A stretch of 64,000 nucleotides of DNA from positions 1 through 64,000 of the forward strand of contig JAEUBA010000024.1 in the NCBI GenBank assembly GCA_018257865.1. The letters are read 5' to 3'. Under the pieces are notes generated by a model. The model was not told the DNA's origin, made no database searches, and saw only the letters and a program-made list of their open reading frames with translations. Position numbers and translations under genes: made by a program. This document shows, in pieces, positions 49,762 to 61,198 of this stretch. This stretch comes from Stereocaulon alpinum. Its lineage: Eukaryota; Ascomycota; Lecanoromycetes; Lecanorales; Stereocaulaceae. Each line of letters begins with the position of its first letter. The first letter of the stretch is position 1.

Positions 49762-52700
49762 ATGCAAACCATGGATATAACACAGGGACGTTCACCAGAT
49801 GACGTGTTACCCCAACGTTACCGCTTCCCTACCTCGTTACGAAGGCAAATAGACAATATTGAATACAAAAGTATCAACGCATTCGATCTCAAAAACCTTC
49901 CTGCAAGCTGGGAAAGGTATTCGAAACCTGTAGCGGCTTTGGTGCAAGGTGGCTGGGCACTTTTGCTGCGCAGCTATGTCCGGAATGACTCGATCTCGAT
50001 TCCTATACTCTTCCCTATGGAAGATGCTGATAGTCATACTAACAATGGAAAGCGAACCTTGTTGAACGGTGAAACTGAAGCTTTGATACTGCAATATCAG
50101 ATTTCAGACCATTGTCGACTGGGTGACATCCATCCGGTTGCGTCTAAGAGATATAGAAGCAAAGACTTAGACTATGGTTTTTCTAACGCAGCTATATGTT
50201 TCTCGACCTCATTGACAGTGAGAAAGGGTTATAAGGATGAACGGCTTTCACGCGTGCTGGAATTCGGAAAAGATGTGCTTGAACATGATGTGCGTTTCTC
50301 TCTACTTAATTATCGGACTTAGCTTCATGGTGACACGTGGCCTATGCTTTTATAAGAGGTATTTTTGGCGTTGCATCTTCATGTGCAGTGGTTTCTCTTT
50401 GCACCAAGTTCTATCATTTGAAGCCTAGTCGTACAATTGAGACTCCTATCGGGCTCTATGCCTTATCAAGTGCTGACTGTGCTCTTATCCTAAAAAGTTC
50501 GACTTAGTGTTAATGGTGGGCAACTCTATTGCCGATATCTCAATCAGCTATCGTTATCCCATCCTCTCTCAACGTTATGCCCAGATCGTGGCGAACACGT
50601 TTCGAAAGATTGTGGAGACCTTGGTTGCCCACTCCGAGCTCCAGGTTGCCAATCTTGATATCGTCAATGGAGAGCAAATATCGTTGACGCCTGGCTGGAG
50701 AGCTAAGGACCCGTTCGCCAGTACGGAGGAGACTTGCATGCATCATCTTGTTGAATCCAAAGCTCAAGAGATTCCAGGCGCTGAAGCTGTCTGCGCATGG
50801 GATGGTTCTTTGACTTATGAGCGGTTGGGTAAGCTGTCCTCTATCGTCGCCGAACGCTTGATGCGGCTCGGTGTTGGCCCGGGCGTCTATGTGCCTTTTG
50901 CTTACGAGAAGAGCATGTGGACTGTGGTCGCTACGCTTGGCATACTAAAAGCTGGAGGGGCTTTTGTGCCTCTAAATCCCAATGATCCCGCTGCACGGCT
51001 CGTAGAAAGACTCAAGGATGTGGAAGCTCAAATAGTGGTGACGATGGAGCCATTCATACCAATCTTCAAGGACCTAGTGAAGCACGTGGAAGTCGTTTCC
51101 GCTAACACTATCTGTGTTCATGAATCTGCTGGGACTTGCTCTTACGGGAAGAAGCTCAACGGATTGCGAGCCCGTGGGATATACGGCTACCATAAGGAGA
51201 CTACAACCCCCAGGGACCCCATCTTCGTTCTGTTCACGTCAGGCTCGACCGGGCATCCAAAAGGAATGATTCACGAGCACAGAGCTATTTGCACGCATGC
51301 TGTAGTCCATGGAGAGGCCATGGGCTATGATGGGGCGCGGGTTCTGCAATTCGCCGCTCACACATTTGATGTGGCTATCATCGACATTTTCACGACGCTA
51401 ATCTATGGAGGGTGTATCTGTATACCGTCCGAAGAAGACCGCACGAGTAACATCGTCGACATCATCTACACCATGAAGGTTGATTATGCGATCCTGACGC
51501 CATCTTTCGCAGGCCTCATAGAGCCATCTGATGTCCCAACGCTGAAGACACTCGCTATAGGTGGCGAACCCCTGCCTCAGGATCGAATTCAAAGATGGGC
51601 AGAGAAGGTGAAGCTCATCCAGATCTATGGACCTGCGGAGGTTGGCATTTGTCTCACAATGGACATGCAACCAAGCACGCCGCCGGAAACAGTCGGCCGT
51701 CCACTTGAAAACTGTTCTTGCTGGCTTGTGGATCCTGAAAACTCAGATCGCCTTGTTCCAATCGGTGCTATTGGCGAAATGATTATTGCAGGACCGACTT
51801 TAGCACGGGGCTACCTCAACGATGAAGTCAAAACGCGAGCTTCTTTCATCGAAGCACCCTCGTGGGCAGACCAGCTAGGACTTCGGTATAGACGATTTTA
51901 TAAGACTGGTGATCTTCTAAGATACAATGTGGACTCATTCGATGGATCGTACGACTTCGTCGGCCGCAAAGACTCTCAAATTAAACTTCGCGGTCAGCGT
52001 ATCGAACCTGGCGAGGTTGAGTACTATGTTGGCCGCCTTCCAGGGGTGGCAGTCTCCATGGTGGCACGACCAGAAAGCGGGTGTTACGCCGGGGACTTGG
52101 TCGCTGTAGTGCAAGTGCACCGAACCGATGCTCAATCGTTCCAATTTCGAAACGAACCTATCTGTCTCGCACCCATCCAGTCCCTACCTATAGCGACTGT
52201 TCGAAGACATCTCTTGAAGGCTTTGCCGGACTACATGATTCCTACCACATGCCTGGTGATAGACAGGATGCCCTTCGTCCCGTCTCTGAAGATCGACCGA
52301 AGGCAGGTGATGACCTGGCTTATGGGACTAGTGTCAAGACCGTGGACAGCAGCTACGGCTAGTCTCCCTCTTCTCGCAGATAACGAGGCCACAGCTAAGG
52401 CTTTGGGCCTCAAAGTTGCAGGGATGGTGGGCCACAAAGATGAAGCGCGACGCTTAGTGCTTGAAGGACACGACTTTCGGCTCCAAGAAGCCGGCATTGA
52501 TTCCATTCAGATCATATCACTGTCCATGTTCCTTTACAAACATTACTCGAGAAAAGTCCCCATGAACGCGCTACTCAGCTCGACAATGACAATCAGAGAA
52601 CTTGCAAGCTTAGTTGATGATTCCGTCGCAATACCCGTCAACGAGCACAATCCACTGCCATCTGCCTCACGGCTCACCCCGTCCATAGATATCGTGCATG

Positions 52701-53929
52701 AAGTGACGGTACTTCAGGAGGAATATTTACCAACTATGGACATGCAAGATCCCGCTGGTGCAATCAAAGCGCATGTCCCAACTAGGAATATATTTCTCAC
52801 AGGAGCAACTGGATACCTAGGCTCAGCCATCCTGCACCAGCTTATGTCAATAGCAGATGTCCACGTATATGCACTAGTATCTTGCTCTACAGAAACTGCA
52901 GGGTTGAAGCGCATCATAGCTGCAGCCACCACAAATGGCTGGTGGCAAGACTCTTACGCCACTAGAATTCGTGTTTGGCAAGGGGACCTAAGCAAACCTC
53001 TCCTTGGTCTACACGAAGAGCATCTGCAATTACTGCACGGAACCACAACCCCTCAAGATCCCTGCATTAACGCTATCATACATAATGGAGCCAGAGTGCA
53101 CTATAGCTCCGACTACCAAACCCTCAAATCCACAAATGTCCTCTCATCAATCGAGCTTTTGAAGATCACCGCCAACGCGCCCTACATTTCAACATTTGTT
53201 TTCATATCCGGTGGAGAAAAACCACATTCCGACTCCTCCACCGCACCACCGGACTACTTTGCACAGCTCAATCAAGCCAGCGGCTACACGCAGACGAAAT
53301 TCGTGTCGGAGCAAATCGTACGTAGCTGCGTGAACCATAGATCTTTCCAAAACAAGCGCCTGCAGATCATCAAACCAGGTTATATTATGGGTTCTCTTAG
53401 TAACGGGATCGCGAACCAAAGCGATTTCATCTGGCGGCTCATTGCTGGCTGCATAGAGATCGGAGCTTACAATCGTGACGAAGCGGCGCACTGGTTGTTT
53501 ATAGCGGATGTGGATCGTGTTGCTCGAAGTGTTATCGCCGGAGTCATGCCTGACAACGAGGGAACCATGGCTTGTCGCTCTGGGCATATTGAGAGGTTGC
53601 TAGATGGGCTGCGCTTCTCGGACCTGTGGGCCTTGCTGGCGGATGGTTTTGGATATCGGTTCGAAGCGTTAGGGCAGGAGGAATGGATGACCCGTCTAAA
53701 AGACAAGATCATGGATACGCAAGAGGATCATATGCTGTTTCCCTTGCTGCATGTCCTAGAGCGGGACGGAAGATGCGTTGGGGAAAAGCTGGAACAGAGT
53801 GATCAATGTGATCCTGGGGCTGTTATTGAGGCGGTGCGAAGGAATGTGGGATATTTGATTGATGTCGGTTTCTTACCTGCAGCAGTGAAAGAGCTGCACG
53901 CTGAAGAAATGCACACTGTTAGGGGATGA
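49762..53929 (+). CDS. NRPS-like synthetase: partial C, adenylation, carrier, reductase
   Basis: Exon 1 is 49,762-50,289. Exon 2 most likely runs 50,498-53,929 (intron borders tentative), for about 1,319 residues. About 1-215 resemble the C-terminal half of a condensation domain without the HHxxxDG site. Adenylation domain about 265-760: A3 LFTSGSTGHPKG (about 420), A4 with FDVAIIDIF (about 465), A5 YGPAEVGIC, A7 KTGDL, A8 GRKDSQIKLRGQRIEPGE, A10 PSLKIDRRQ. Carrier Ser near 843 (GIDSIQ). The C-terminal thioester reductase has GATGYLG (about 942) and YTQTK (about 1,104). The enzyme would activate one amino acid as adenylate, load it on the carrier and release it by NADPH as aldehyde or alcohol. 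Asp of A4 and Lys of A10 favour an alpha-amino acid. The hand-read pocket code is DVIIAGIICK, which I cannot assign. A second ATG at 49,771 is also possible. Confidence 0.88.
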
Positions 53930-54079
53930 TGTTGTGTACGATGTCCCATACATGACTTAGCTAGCTAAGCTGCTCTCTATACCTCCTGAACATCTACACT
54001 TCTGTAGACCCATTGATATAGTGCAAATGTATCTTTCGACCGAAAAATGTAGCGTAAGCACGCGCTGATGATTTTACAA

Positions 54080-56173
54080 TCACCAACACCGCCAGATAAC
54101 GTACGTCTCAAAGAGACTTAGACACAACCAGCGCATACTACCCCCACCAGCTTCGCCCTGCCAGTCCTTGATTGGCCTCTCAACTCCCGCTTCATCTTCT
54201 TTAACCAACTGGCCTCGCTCTGGGACGGTAGGCGGCCATATCATATAGCACAACGGGACTGAGGCTTTTAGTACACAGCTCAGCAACGTCACCATGGCCC
54301 CAGGGAACGGGTACGAGTATGGTTCAGAATATTCGGGATTTTTGTATGCATATATTCGGCATAGAAATGGCATAGTGGCGTAAATGATGTAGACGGCGTA
54401 CATCAACATATCAGGGCTCTGAATACGTGATGGAAGCGGCTTACGGTGGCGGCGAGAGCGCTCATTTTCTGGGGAAATGATCGTGCCGACTACTGCGAAG
54501 GTTGGCGTGTTGAAATTCGCGGGGAGGAGGGAAGGAATACATCGATAGGCCATATCTAGCGAGATTGAGCTATCAAGGAATTACCTTGCAACCCAGGTGA
54601 ATATGATGCCTACACTCGCTTACCTATGATGACTGATGGTAAACGGTTTACTTACATGGAGCTGCCCAAATCTCATTGCTTTGAAAGTTCCACACTCGTG
54701 ACAGTCCAATGTGGCCGTAAACCGTCCAGGTGTTCATCTTCTTAGCCGCGAACACTACGAAATAGAGTCGGCGCAGCCAGGAAAGCTGTCTTTCTTGCTC
54801 ATGCGAGATGGCAATGGAGTCTTGCGCTTGCACGGGGTAAAGCGCTATCGGTAGAAGGATCATAGCTAGGATATTTGTCACCGGTGAATAGTCCCTTAAC
54901 ATATAGAGCACGTTCACAGCTCTTTGAATCCAAGTCATCCGCGAGGTAATCCACGATCCTGGTAAATAGTATTTAAATTGTCGGTGGACTTCAATTCCGG
55001 CATCAGTCTTTCAAGAGAGTCAGCATTGCGTGATATTCGTAGTTGAGCGATTAGTGGGGCCTACCCAACGCATTCGCTGCTTTAGTAGCGCTCGTAGAGA
55101 TTGAGGGGCAAGTCCATATTGCAGGGTTTCTCTGACGAACGCGATTCTCCAGCCAGCATTACTAAGCATGGCGGAGCACATGTAATCTTCCCCAGTCTCA
55201 GCAAGAGGCCAGCCTCCAATCTCAGCTAGCGCGCTCCGCCGAACCACGTAGCCTGTTCCTGTGCACATCGTCGCTCCCAGACGGTCATTAAGAATCTCTT
55301 GGACTGTGAAGTACATCGAGAAGTCGGCTTGTTGGCCTAGAGGATCGCCTGCGGGGACGTTGTAGTAATGCTAGAGCTTGTATAAGCTCCCTGCGCTATA
55401 CTGTATTCTTGGCTCTTATTTACCTGTGGGGGACATGCTATGCCTAATCCATCATCTAATATAAGGTGAGGAACCATCCTCCTCAGCCAATCAATTTCGG
55501 GAATCATATCTGCATCAAGGCCGGCGATGTACTCCGAGGGCTCTTTGCTGCGGCTGGTGATATCGATCCCGTATTGGAGGTTTCCAGCCTTGAAATAAGA
55601 TCTAGTGCCATGCTCTAGTTTACGCGCATGATACGCCACCAGCGGACCGTTTTGCTTTTCCATATCGGAGGTCAGCTTGTCTATAGCCCGCTGGAGCCAG
55701 ACATTATTGCTGTCGTCGAGGACTATGACGCAGAATCTCCGGGCTGGGTAGTCCTGCGCGGCGGCCCCTTTGACGGTGTTGAGTATGACTTCGATAGGCT
55801 CGCCGCAACATGTGATCATCACCGCAATGGAGGGCGCAGAGTCACCAGTCAAGCGGTAACTTGGGCGTGCTTCCGTCTTTGTCAAGCCGGAGAGGCCGAG
55901 GACAATACCGACAGCCGTCACAACCTCTTGAAATGACAGGCAGGAGTCCGCAAACAAAGTGGCCCACATTGGCCACAGAAGTTCAGGTGTTCTAAGCTGT
56001 ATGTCATGTGCTAAGCCAATTTGAAATATCATGTAACCGGACCAAAGTGTCCATGTGATGACATTAGACCATATAAACAGATGAGGATAGATCTCCAACG
56101 GGACGAGTCTGGCAGTACATCGTTGAATTGCATAATTCTTTCGACTGAGCTCAATCTTCTTCTGTGCACACAT
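54080..56173 (-). CDS. Membrane glycosyltransferase family 2 (cellulose-synthase-like)
   Basis: Four exons on the minus strand (56,173-55,424; 55,370-55,065; 55,007-54,656; 54,555-54,080) join in frame to 627 residues. Two N-terminal helices (about 29-52 and 67-98) precede a GT-A domain with the processive-type D,D,D,Q-x-x-RW set: LDDSN (153/154), LDADM (220/222), TGEDYM (Asp 312) and QRMRW (348-352). Three to five further membrane helices follow. Such enzymes transfer sugars from UDP-sugars on the cytosolic side of a membrane, either as polymers or to a lipid or small acceptor. The ATG at 56,173 was chosen. A longer start at 56,328 needs a 29-nt intron, which is implausibly short. The gene ends 150 bp from the NRPS-like gene (tail to tail) and faces the methyltransferase at its start. 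Confidence 0.87.
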
Positions 56174-56577
56174 TGTGGATCGTCGTTTACCTCAAGAAAC
56201 GTGGAATAGGCGAGGACGGTAGCAGTTGCTGTATTGGATGTTCGAGTGAGACCCTGGACCCCGAGATCGGGAACAGATGACCTAAGACCCGGAGCCTGCA
56301 TTGGCGTCGAACGAGCTTCTCCGTGCAAAAAGGCGCTATCTTAGTGCATGCATGTCGTGCATAAACCTGTATTGCCGAAACACGGTAGATCTGCTGAACT
56401 TAGCCCCTGCTTCGCAATTTCCAGAGTAATCTTGTGTATCCCAAGAGCGAAGGAGCTCTCCTCATCTGCAAGCGATACATGATTGGCTAACAGCCAGGAC
56501 CACATCATAGCATAGTGGTCAACTTCTATTCTTCAAAATCAGGATTAGAAGTCGTTCATGTGACGAACGAAGCCCAT
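56174..56577. promoter_or_regulatory. Divergent promoter region, glycosyltransferase / methyltransferase
   Basis: About 400 bp separate the two start codons. It contains an open frame on the minus strand up to 56,328 that may be an unrecognised first exon of the glycosyltransferase. No specific transcription-factor site recognised. Confidence 0.4.
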
Positions 56578-57336
56578 ATGATGGATTTTGCTTCCCAAAC
56601 CAAAGCCCCCGCTGAGCCTCCTACCGCTCCTGAGTACACCACACCAAACGCCCCCGACCGTAGCAGATTCACATTTCAGCACTCCTGGTTCGATGACGAA
56701 GTCCGCGCGGATTGGGAAAAATTCACCCTTCCACTTCGAGAGAAGAAATTAGACATACTAGAAGTGGGCTCTTTCGAAGGCGCCTCCGCTACCTGGATCC
56801 TTGACAACCTCATGAGCCATACTGATTCCACTATGACAGTAATTGACACATTTGAGGGTGGCATGGAACATCAGGAACAAGATCAGGCGCATCAATATGA
56901 TCTAGCGTCACTGGAAGACCGCTTCCGGGCGAACATCACAAAATGCGAGCATGTGAACAAACTACGCGTGATGAAAGCAACGAGTGATGACGCTCTGCTG
57001 GATCTGAGGCGAGAAGGTGCTAGATTCGACTTCATCTATATTGATGCATCTCACGTTGCCATCGATGTATTGCATGACGCAGTAATCTGCTGGAGAATGC
57101 TGAATATTAATGGCACGATGGTATTCGATGACTTTGGGTGGAAAGGATACATGGAGGATTGCTACAACCCTCGCATCGCCATCCAGTCCTTCCTTCAGTG
57201 TGCGAAACAAGAGTTGGAGTGCAAGGCAACTGAAGGCCAAATGTGGGTAATGAAGGTCGCGAATAGAATTCCCGCCACGCCCAATCCAGATCCTACCCTG
57301 TTCTATTGGGAAAAAGGCCTTGCCATTGAATCTTGA
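56578..57336 (+). CDS. Class I SAM-dependent methyltransferase (Methyltransf_24-like)
   Basis: Single exon of 252 residues from the first in-frame ATG. The frame is open upstream to a GTG at 56,515, so an extra 5' exon is possible. Motif I is ILEVGSFEGASATW (about 60-73), the acidic residue after strand 2 is in VIDTFEGG (about 90), and strand 4 is FDFIYIDASH (150-159). DDFGW follows after strand 5. The Asp cluster in these last two motifs resembles the metal-assisted O-methyltransferases of this family. It would methylate a hydroxyl group of the cluster product in the cytosol. The acceptor is not predictable. No intron and no sign of damage. Confidence 0.85.
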   Translation: MMDFASQTKAPAEPPTAPEYTTPNAPDRSRFTFQHSWFDDEVRADWEKFTLPLREKKLDILEVGSFEGASATWILDNLMSHTDSTMTVIDTFEGGMEHQEQDQAHQYDLASLEDRFRANITKCEHVNKLRVMKATSDDALLDLRREGARFDFIYIDASHVAIDVLHDAVICWRMLNINGTMVFDDFGWKGYMEDCYNPRIAIQSFLQCAKQELECKATEGQMWVMKVANRIPATPNPDPTLFYWEKGLAIES

Positions 57337-57735
57337 GCACAGAGGTCAATTGGCCCTTCTGCCTGGGTTCATATATGGGAACCGCGGTGAAGCTTCTGCT
57401 AGTACCTGAAGACGTGATAATGGCTCGAAGGCATGCTATTGGATGAAAACCGGCATCTTGCGGTTTGTAATTGCGAAGGAAGACTCGAACCGGGCCGGTC
57501 CATCTTAAGATAGGTAGTGCCTGCTTACCTGCATCGATTCATGCGGAACGCATGATGACGTTTTACCTGACCACTAGCCAAGCGGGGCAATTCCTGTACT
57601 TCGCGAAATCTAGAACAAGATGCCCGACGTGCACCCCACTCAACCCATCTTTACGCTATAAAAGCTCAAGTGAAATCTCGTGGACAACTTCTTGAGACAT
57701 TCTGCCTAGCTTGCCTCTTGGTTTCTAGGTCCGAA
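57337..57735 (+). promoter_or_regulatory. Intergenic region upstream of the PhyH-type dioxygenase
   Basis: 399 bp between co-directional genes. A TATAAAA at about 57,657-57,663 lies some 75 bp before the start codon and could be the TATA box. Nothing else recognised. Confidence 0.4.
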
Positions 57736-58812
57736 ATGGCTCGCCGGGTCCCTCTCAATAACCCGACTACTGTCATCCAAACGATCAAGGAAGATGGTGG
57801 AGTCATATTGACAGGGTTTTCAAGAAGCTCTGACGTTGAAAGGGTGAATGAAGATGCAGCACCCTTTATCAATGCGTTAGTCGAGGATGTACATCCATCA
57901 ATGTTTTGCCCATCTCGAACGGTAAATGCATTGACACTATCCACCAGCGCGCTTTGCGTTCTCTCCCTCGAGAAACGACCCGCTGCACTAGATTATTCGG
58001 ACGGAGTGACACAGCGCGAGAAATCTGGCTGCAGCAACCTGCTCTGCTAGAGATCATCAATTACTTCCTGCGGACCGTCTCTGTTCCCTATAATGATGCC
58101 GGCGACTTCAAGCTAGGCACTGATGCTATTCTCTCAGCCGCAGCGACGCTAGATGTCGGTCCCGGCGTGAAAGCACAAGATCTACACCGCGACGACTTCA
58201 TCTGGCAGCAGACTCATATGGATCGAGCTGAGGAACATACGCTGGGTGCGGACGTCTGCATGGGCTTGCTTGTACCTGGTATAGACACGAATTTGGAGAA
58301 CGGAGCTACCTTGGTAATATTCTCCTTAACCACGGTATTATCGTAGAGAAGTTTCTCGCTTGAATGGCTAACGTGTTGAAGTTCGTTCCCAGCTCCCATC
58401 TATGGGAACATTCACGGCGTCCGAAGCATGGAGAAGCCGTATCTGTAGAGATGGGTGTTGGTGAAGCATTTCTATTTCTCGGATCTACAGTGCACGCTGG
58501 TGGTGCAAACACGACAACCAAACCCAGACCCATGCACGGCTTTTTCTATTGCCGCTCATATCTGCGACCTGAGGTTCGTCTAGTCTCCATGCTTTTTACT
58601 TGAGATCCACACCTCTCCATCATAGGCCACATGGTCGCGCACTGACTGGAAACCAGGAGAACCAACACATGTGGTGGACCAGTGAGGAAGTCCGAAAATG
58701 GTCCCCAGCGGCTCAGAAGCAAGCCGGTTATGTCCTTGACAATCCTTTTCTTGGACATTGCAACGAGGAGAATCCAGTAGACCTATTTCGTGCGAATGAT
58801 GCGCGCATGTAA
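57736..58812 (+). CDS. Phytanoyl-CoA-dioxygenase-type 2-oxoglutarate/Fe(II) enzyme
   Basis: Four exons (57,736-57,888; 57,948-58,313; 58,382-58,573; 58,657-58,812) join in frame to 288 residues, the usual length of fungal PhyH-type tailoring enzymes. Iron ligands are His 131 and Asp 133 (LHRDDFIWQQTH) and His 211 (VHAGGAN). Arg 222 (KPRPMHGFF) would bind 2-oxoglutarate. The end (WSPAAQKQAGYVLDNPFLG) is typical of the family. Members hydroxylate, epoxidise or rearrange small molecules in many fungal pathways. The first intron is the least certain: the alternative donor at 57,922 would give a 26-nt intron, so 57,889 was preferred. This is the second non-haem iron oxygenase of the cluster, from a different family than the one at 47,266. 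Confidence 0.85.
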
Positions 58813-59359
58813 GAGTATACTGTGGTTCAATCTGTAGATGCTGAAGACAATGTCTCCTTGCTCTTCCTATTGTACGTCTGCCGCGGACTCTTCAAGGAAC
58901 CATTTGTGAACATCGAACTTTGAGATAGCAATTAAAACTCCCTTTGTGGCCCAATTTCCTTACTCTAGATATGTTCCTCGTAAGATTCGCCATATTAGTA
59001 ATGCGTCCATAATGGCATGTCGAACCGGAAGAGTGGTATGTAGCGTGAAAGGTGCTAGAGGACGCGTGGAGAGGAGCGCCAAGGCTTGATGACTAAGCAC
59101 TATGCCATTGGCTGTGAAACCTTCGCTGCTATCGAGGCGCATACTCCTTATGTTCAGCTGATTGTTCACGCGAGGATGATATTTGCAAAATGACAAGCTC
59201 CATCATCGGATCAGAGTCTTGGAGGGTTCACATGATCACAATCGTATCTCTGGCCGATATGTAGACCTTCGCATCTTCTTATCTTCTTGTTGCCCACTGG
59301 TGGCATTCGCAATTTCTTTATCTATTTCCATCGTTGGCATTTTAGAAGCGGCCAATATC
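58813..59359 (+). promoter_or_regulatory. Intergenic region upstream of MFS transporter 2
   Basis: About 550 bp. The reading frame of the transporter is open upstream to 59,183 and includes a hydrophobic stretch (about 59,270-59,350), so an earlier start using a non-AUG or an unseen exon cannot be fully excluded. No other feature seen. Confidence 0.35.
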
Positions 59360-61198
59360 ATGTCTCACAACGTTTCTCACGGCAAACCATCAGTCAATCG
59401 ACAAGTCTTCCTACTCGGCGCCGTTCTGACCTTCGGCTACCTAGCCTCGTGCATCCACGCAAGCTCCAGGGTTTACCTCTTCCAACAGGCACAGTGCCTG
59501 ACGTACTACAAAACCTATGATCCGACAAAGATCGACTCTCGCCATGGCGTGGCGGAAGCTCTGTGTAAATTGGACGAGATTCAGTCTCCGCTCTCAATTA
59601 TACAGGGCATAGATTCATTCCTGCAATTCCTGCCTGGTACCGTCTACTCTTCTTCGTCGCCTCCACTTTCCCTACCACAGGAGGCCACTGCGAGGGCTAT
59701 CATTGCCAATCTCACTGCCAAGAGCTCATGTGCTGACCTTTGCCCCGTTGAACGACTTCAGCACTTCTCGTTCTTGCTACCTTGAAGGAGCTCCTGCCAC
59801 TTGTAGGCCTACGGCATTTGATGGTGTTGAGTATGACATGCTCTGGACTAGGCGTGCTCAGCTCTACAGTCTTTTGTAAGTCCATGCTCCAGTTCGGAAC
59901 CCCAGGTTTCTAGCAGCTCCTTCATAACCAGAAGCACAGTCTGGCTTCAACGACCATGGTCAACCCACGTCGCCCTACTATCATTCCTTTACGACGTGGT
60001 TGGTGGCGGTGAAATAGCTCGAATTGCGTTAATTTCGACATGCATAGCCAGCATTTCTCCTCCAGATGAATTGTAGGCAACTTTTCGTCAGCCATTCGTT
60101 TATTGAATTACTTCGTTCGAGTCCGAGCAGAGGCTGACAATTTGTAGAACCAAGTTTTATAACTACATCAGCGGATTTTGGGTTTTGTGCGCCGTTGGTG
60201 GTTCAGCGATCGGCTCCATACTCTTGAGCGACCATGTTTGGCTTCTCAACAGCCTCTCCATTCTCTGCTACGCTCTCGCGGCTTGTCTTGCTGCAGCTAT
60301 CCCAAGCCAATGCGGACGAGATGCCCACTCCACCGAAGATTCACAGCCTATACTTCTTGCGTCTGAAGGATCCGACTCACAGACATCGTCTCCCGATAGG
60401 AACGGACTCCCCCGTCGATCGAATACCAAAGTATGAATCAATTGTCTTAGTCCGTGTTCAGTCAAAGCTGACACTCGTCAGCGCCCCATCATTCGCATCC
60501 TCTTCCACTCATGGCAAGGTTCTTACCAATCCATCTTAGCACTTTTCTATCTGCCCAATCCCACCTTCACCGTGATCTTCGTCTTCTTGATAAATGGTCT
60601 GGCCGCGCGCATCGAGATTCTCTTTCCCCAATACATATCTCTACTTCTTCACTGGCCACTCGCAACGGTCAACAGAGCCCTCGCGCTCAAGTCGCTTGTG
60701 TCTTCGATTGCGTTCTTCTCGCTCCCGACATTCCGCGACGTCTACCTCAAGCCACGAATGACCACACCGCAGATCGACCTCTTCATCGTGCAAGCGGCCC
60801 TTCTCGCCAATTTGATTGGTTTGATCGGCATTGGGTTTTCAGCTCCTGCGATTTTCTTCGGCGTAGCACTGTGTGTATACACAGCTGGCATCGGCACTTA
60901 TGATTCTTTGACGGCTTACGGAACGTTGACTTTGCCGCCGGGAGAGAAGGTTTCCGAGTACTACGTGCGTATAGGGCTAAGCAACACTCTCGCTGCTATG
61001 GTCGGGGCACCAGCGTGGTCACTAGTCTTTAGCTATGCTTTAAAGAGTGAGTTTCTACCTTTGGGATTGCCATTCTGGCTTTGCGCTGGGCTCCTTGGAC
61101 TTGGCATTATTGCTACTAGAAGAGCGAGGACCTGGAAGGCTGGTGATGTCGACGAACGGCGTTACGATCGGGTGGCAAGCGACCAGGGAAGCGAATGA
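59360..61198 (+). CDS. MFS transporter 2
   Basis: Five exons (59,360-59,636; 59,762-59,875; 59,940-60,072; 60,148-60,430; 60,482-61,198) join in frame to 507 residues. The first loop carries the pattern of a group of fungal MFS proteins with a Cys and YY pair after helix 1 (QAQCLTYYKTYDPTKID) and a CKLDEIQ segment before helix 2. The VVGGGEIARI segment is the helix-4 region. Further helices and a polar C-terminal tail follow. The usual GRR motif between helices 2 and 3 is reduced to VGLRHLMVLS. It is unrelated in detail to transporter 1, so the cluster has two different exporters or one exporter and one importer. Exon borders rest on frame and membrane-helix continuity only. Confidence 0.78.

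Noticed and set aside
56162..56328. Extra first exon of the glycosyltransferase starting at 56,328
   Set aside because: It would need a 29-nt intron (56,162-56,190), shorter than any reliable intron here. An in-frame ATG at 56,173 gives a sensible start.
57889..57947. Alternative first intron of the PhyH-type gene with donor at 57,922
   Set aside because: It gives an intron of only 26 nt. The donor at 57,889 gives 59 nt and keeps the frame.
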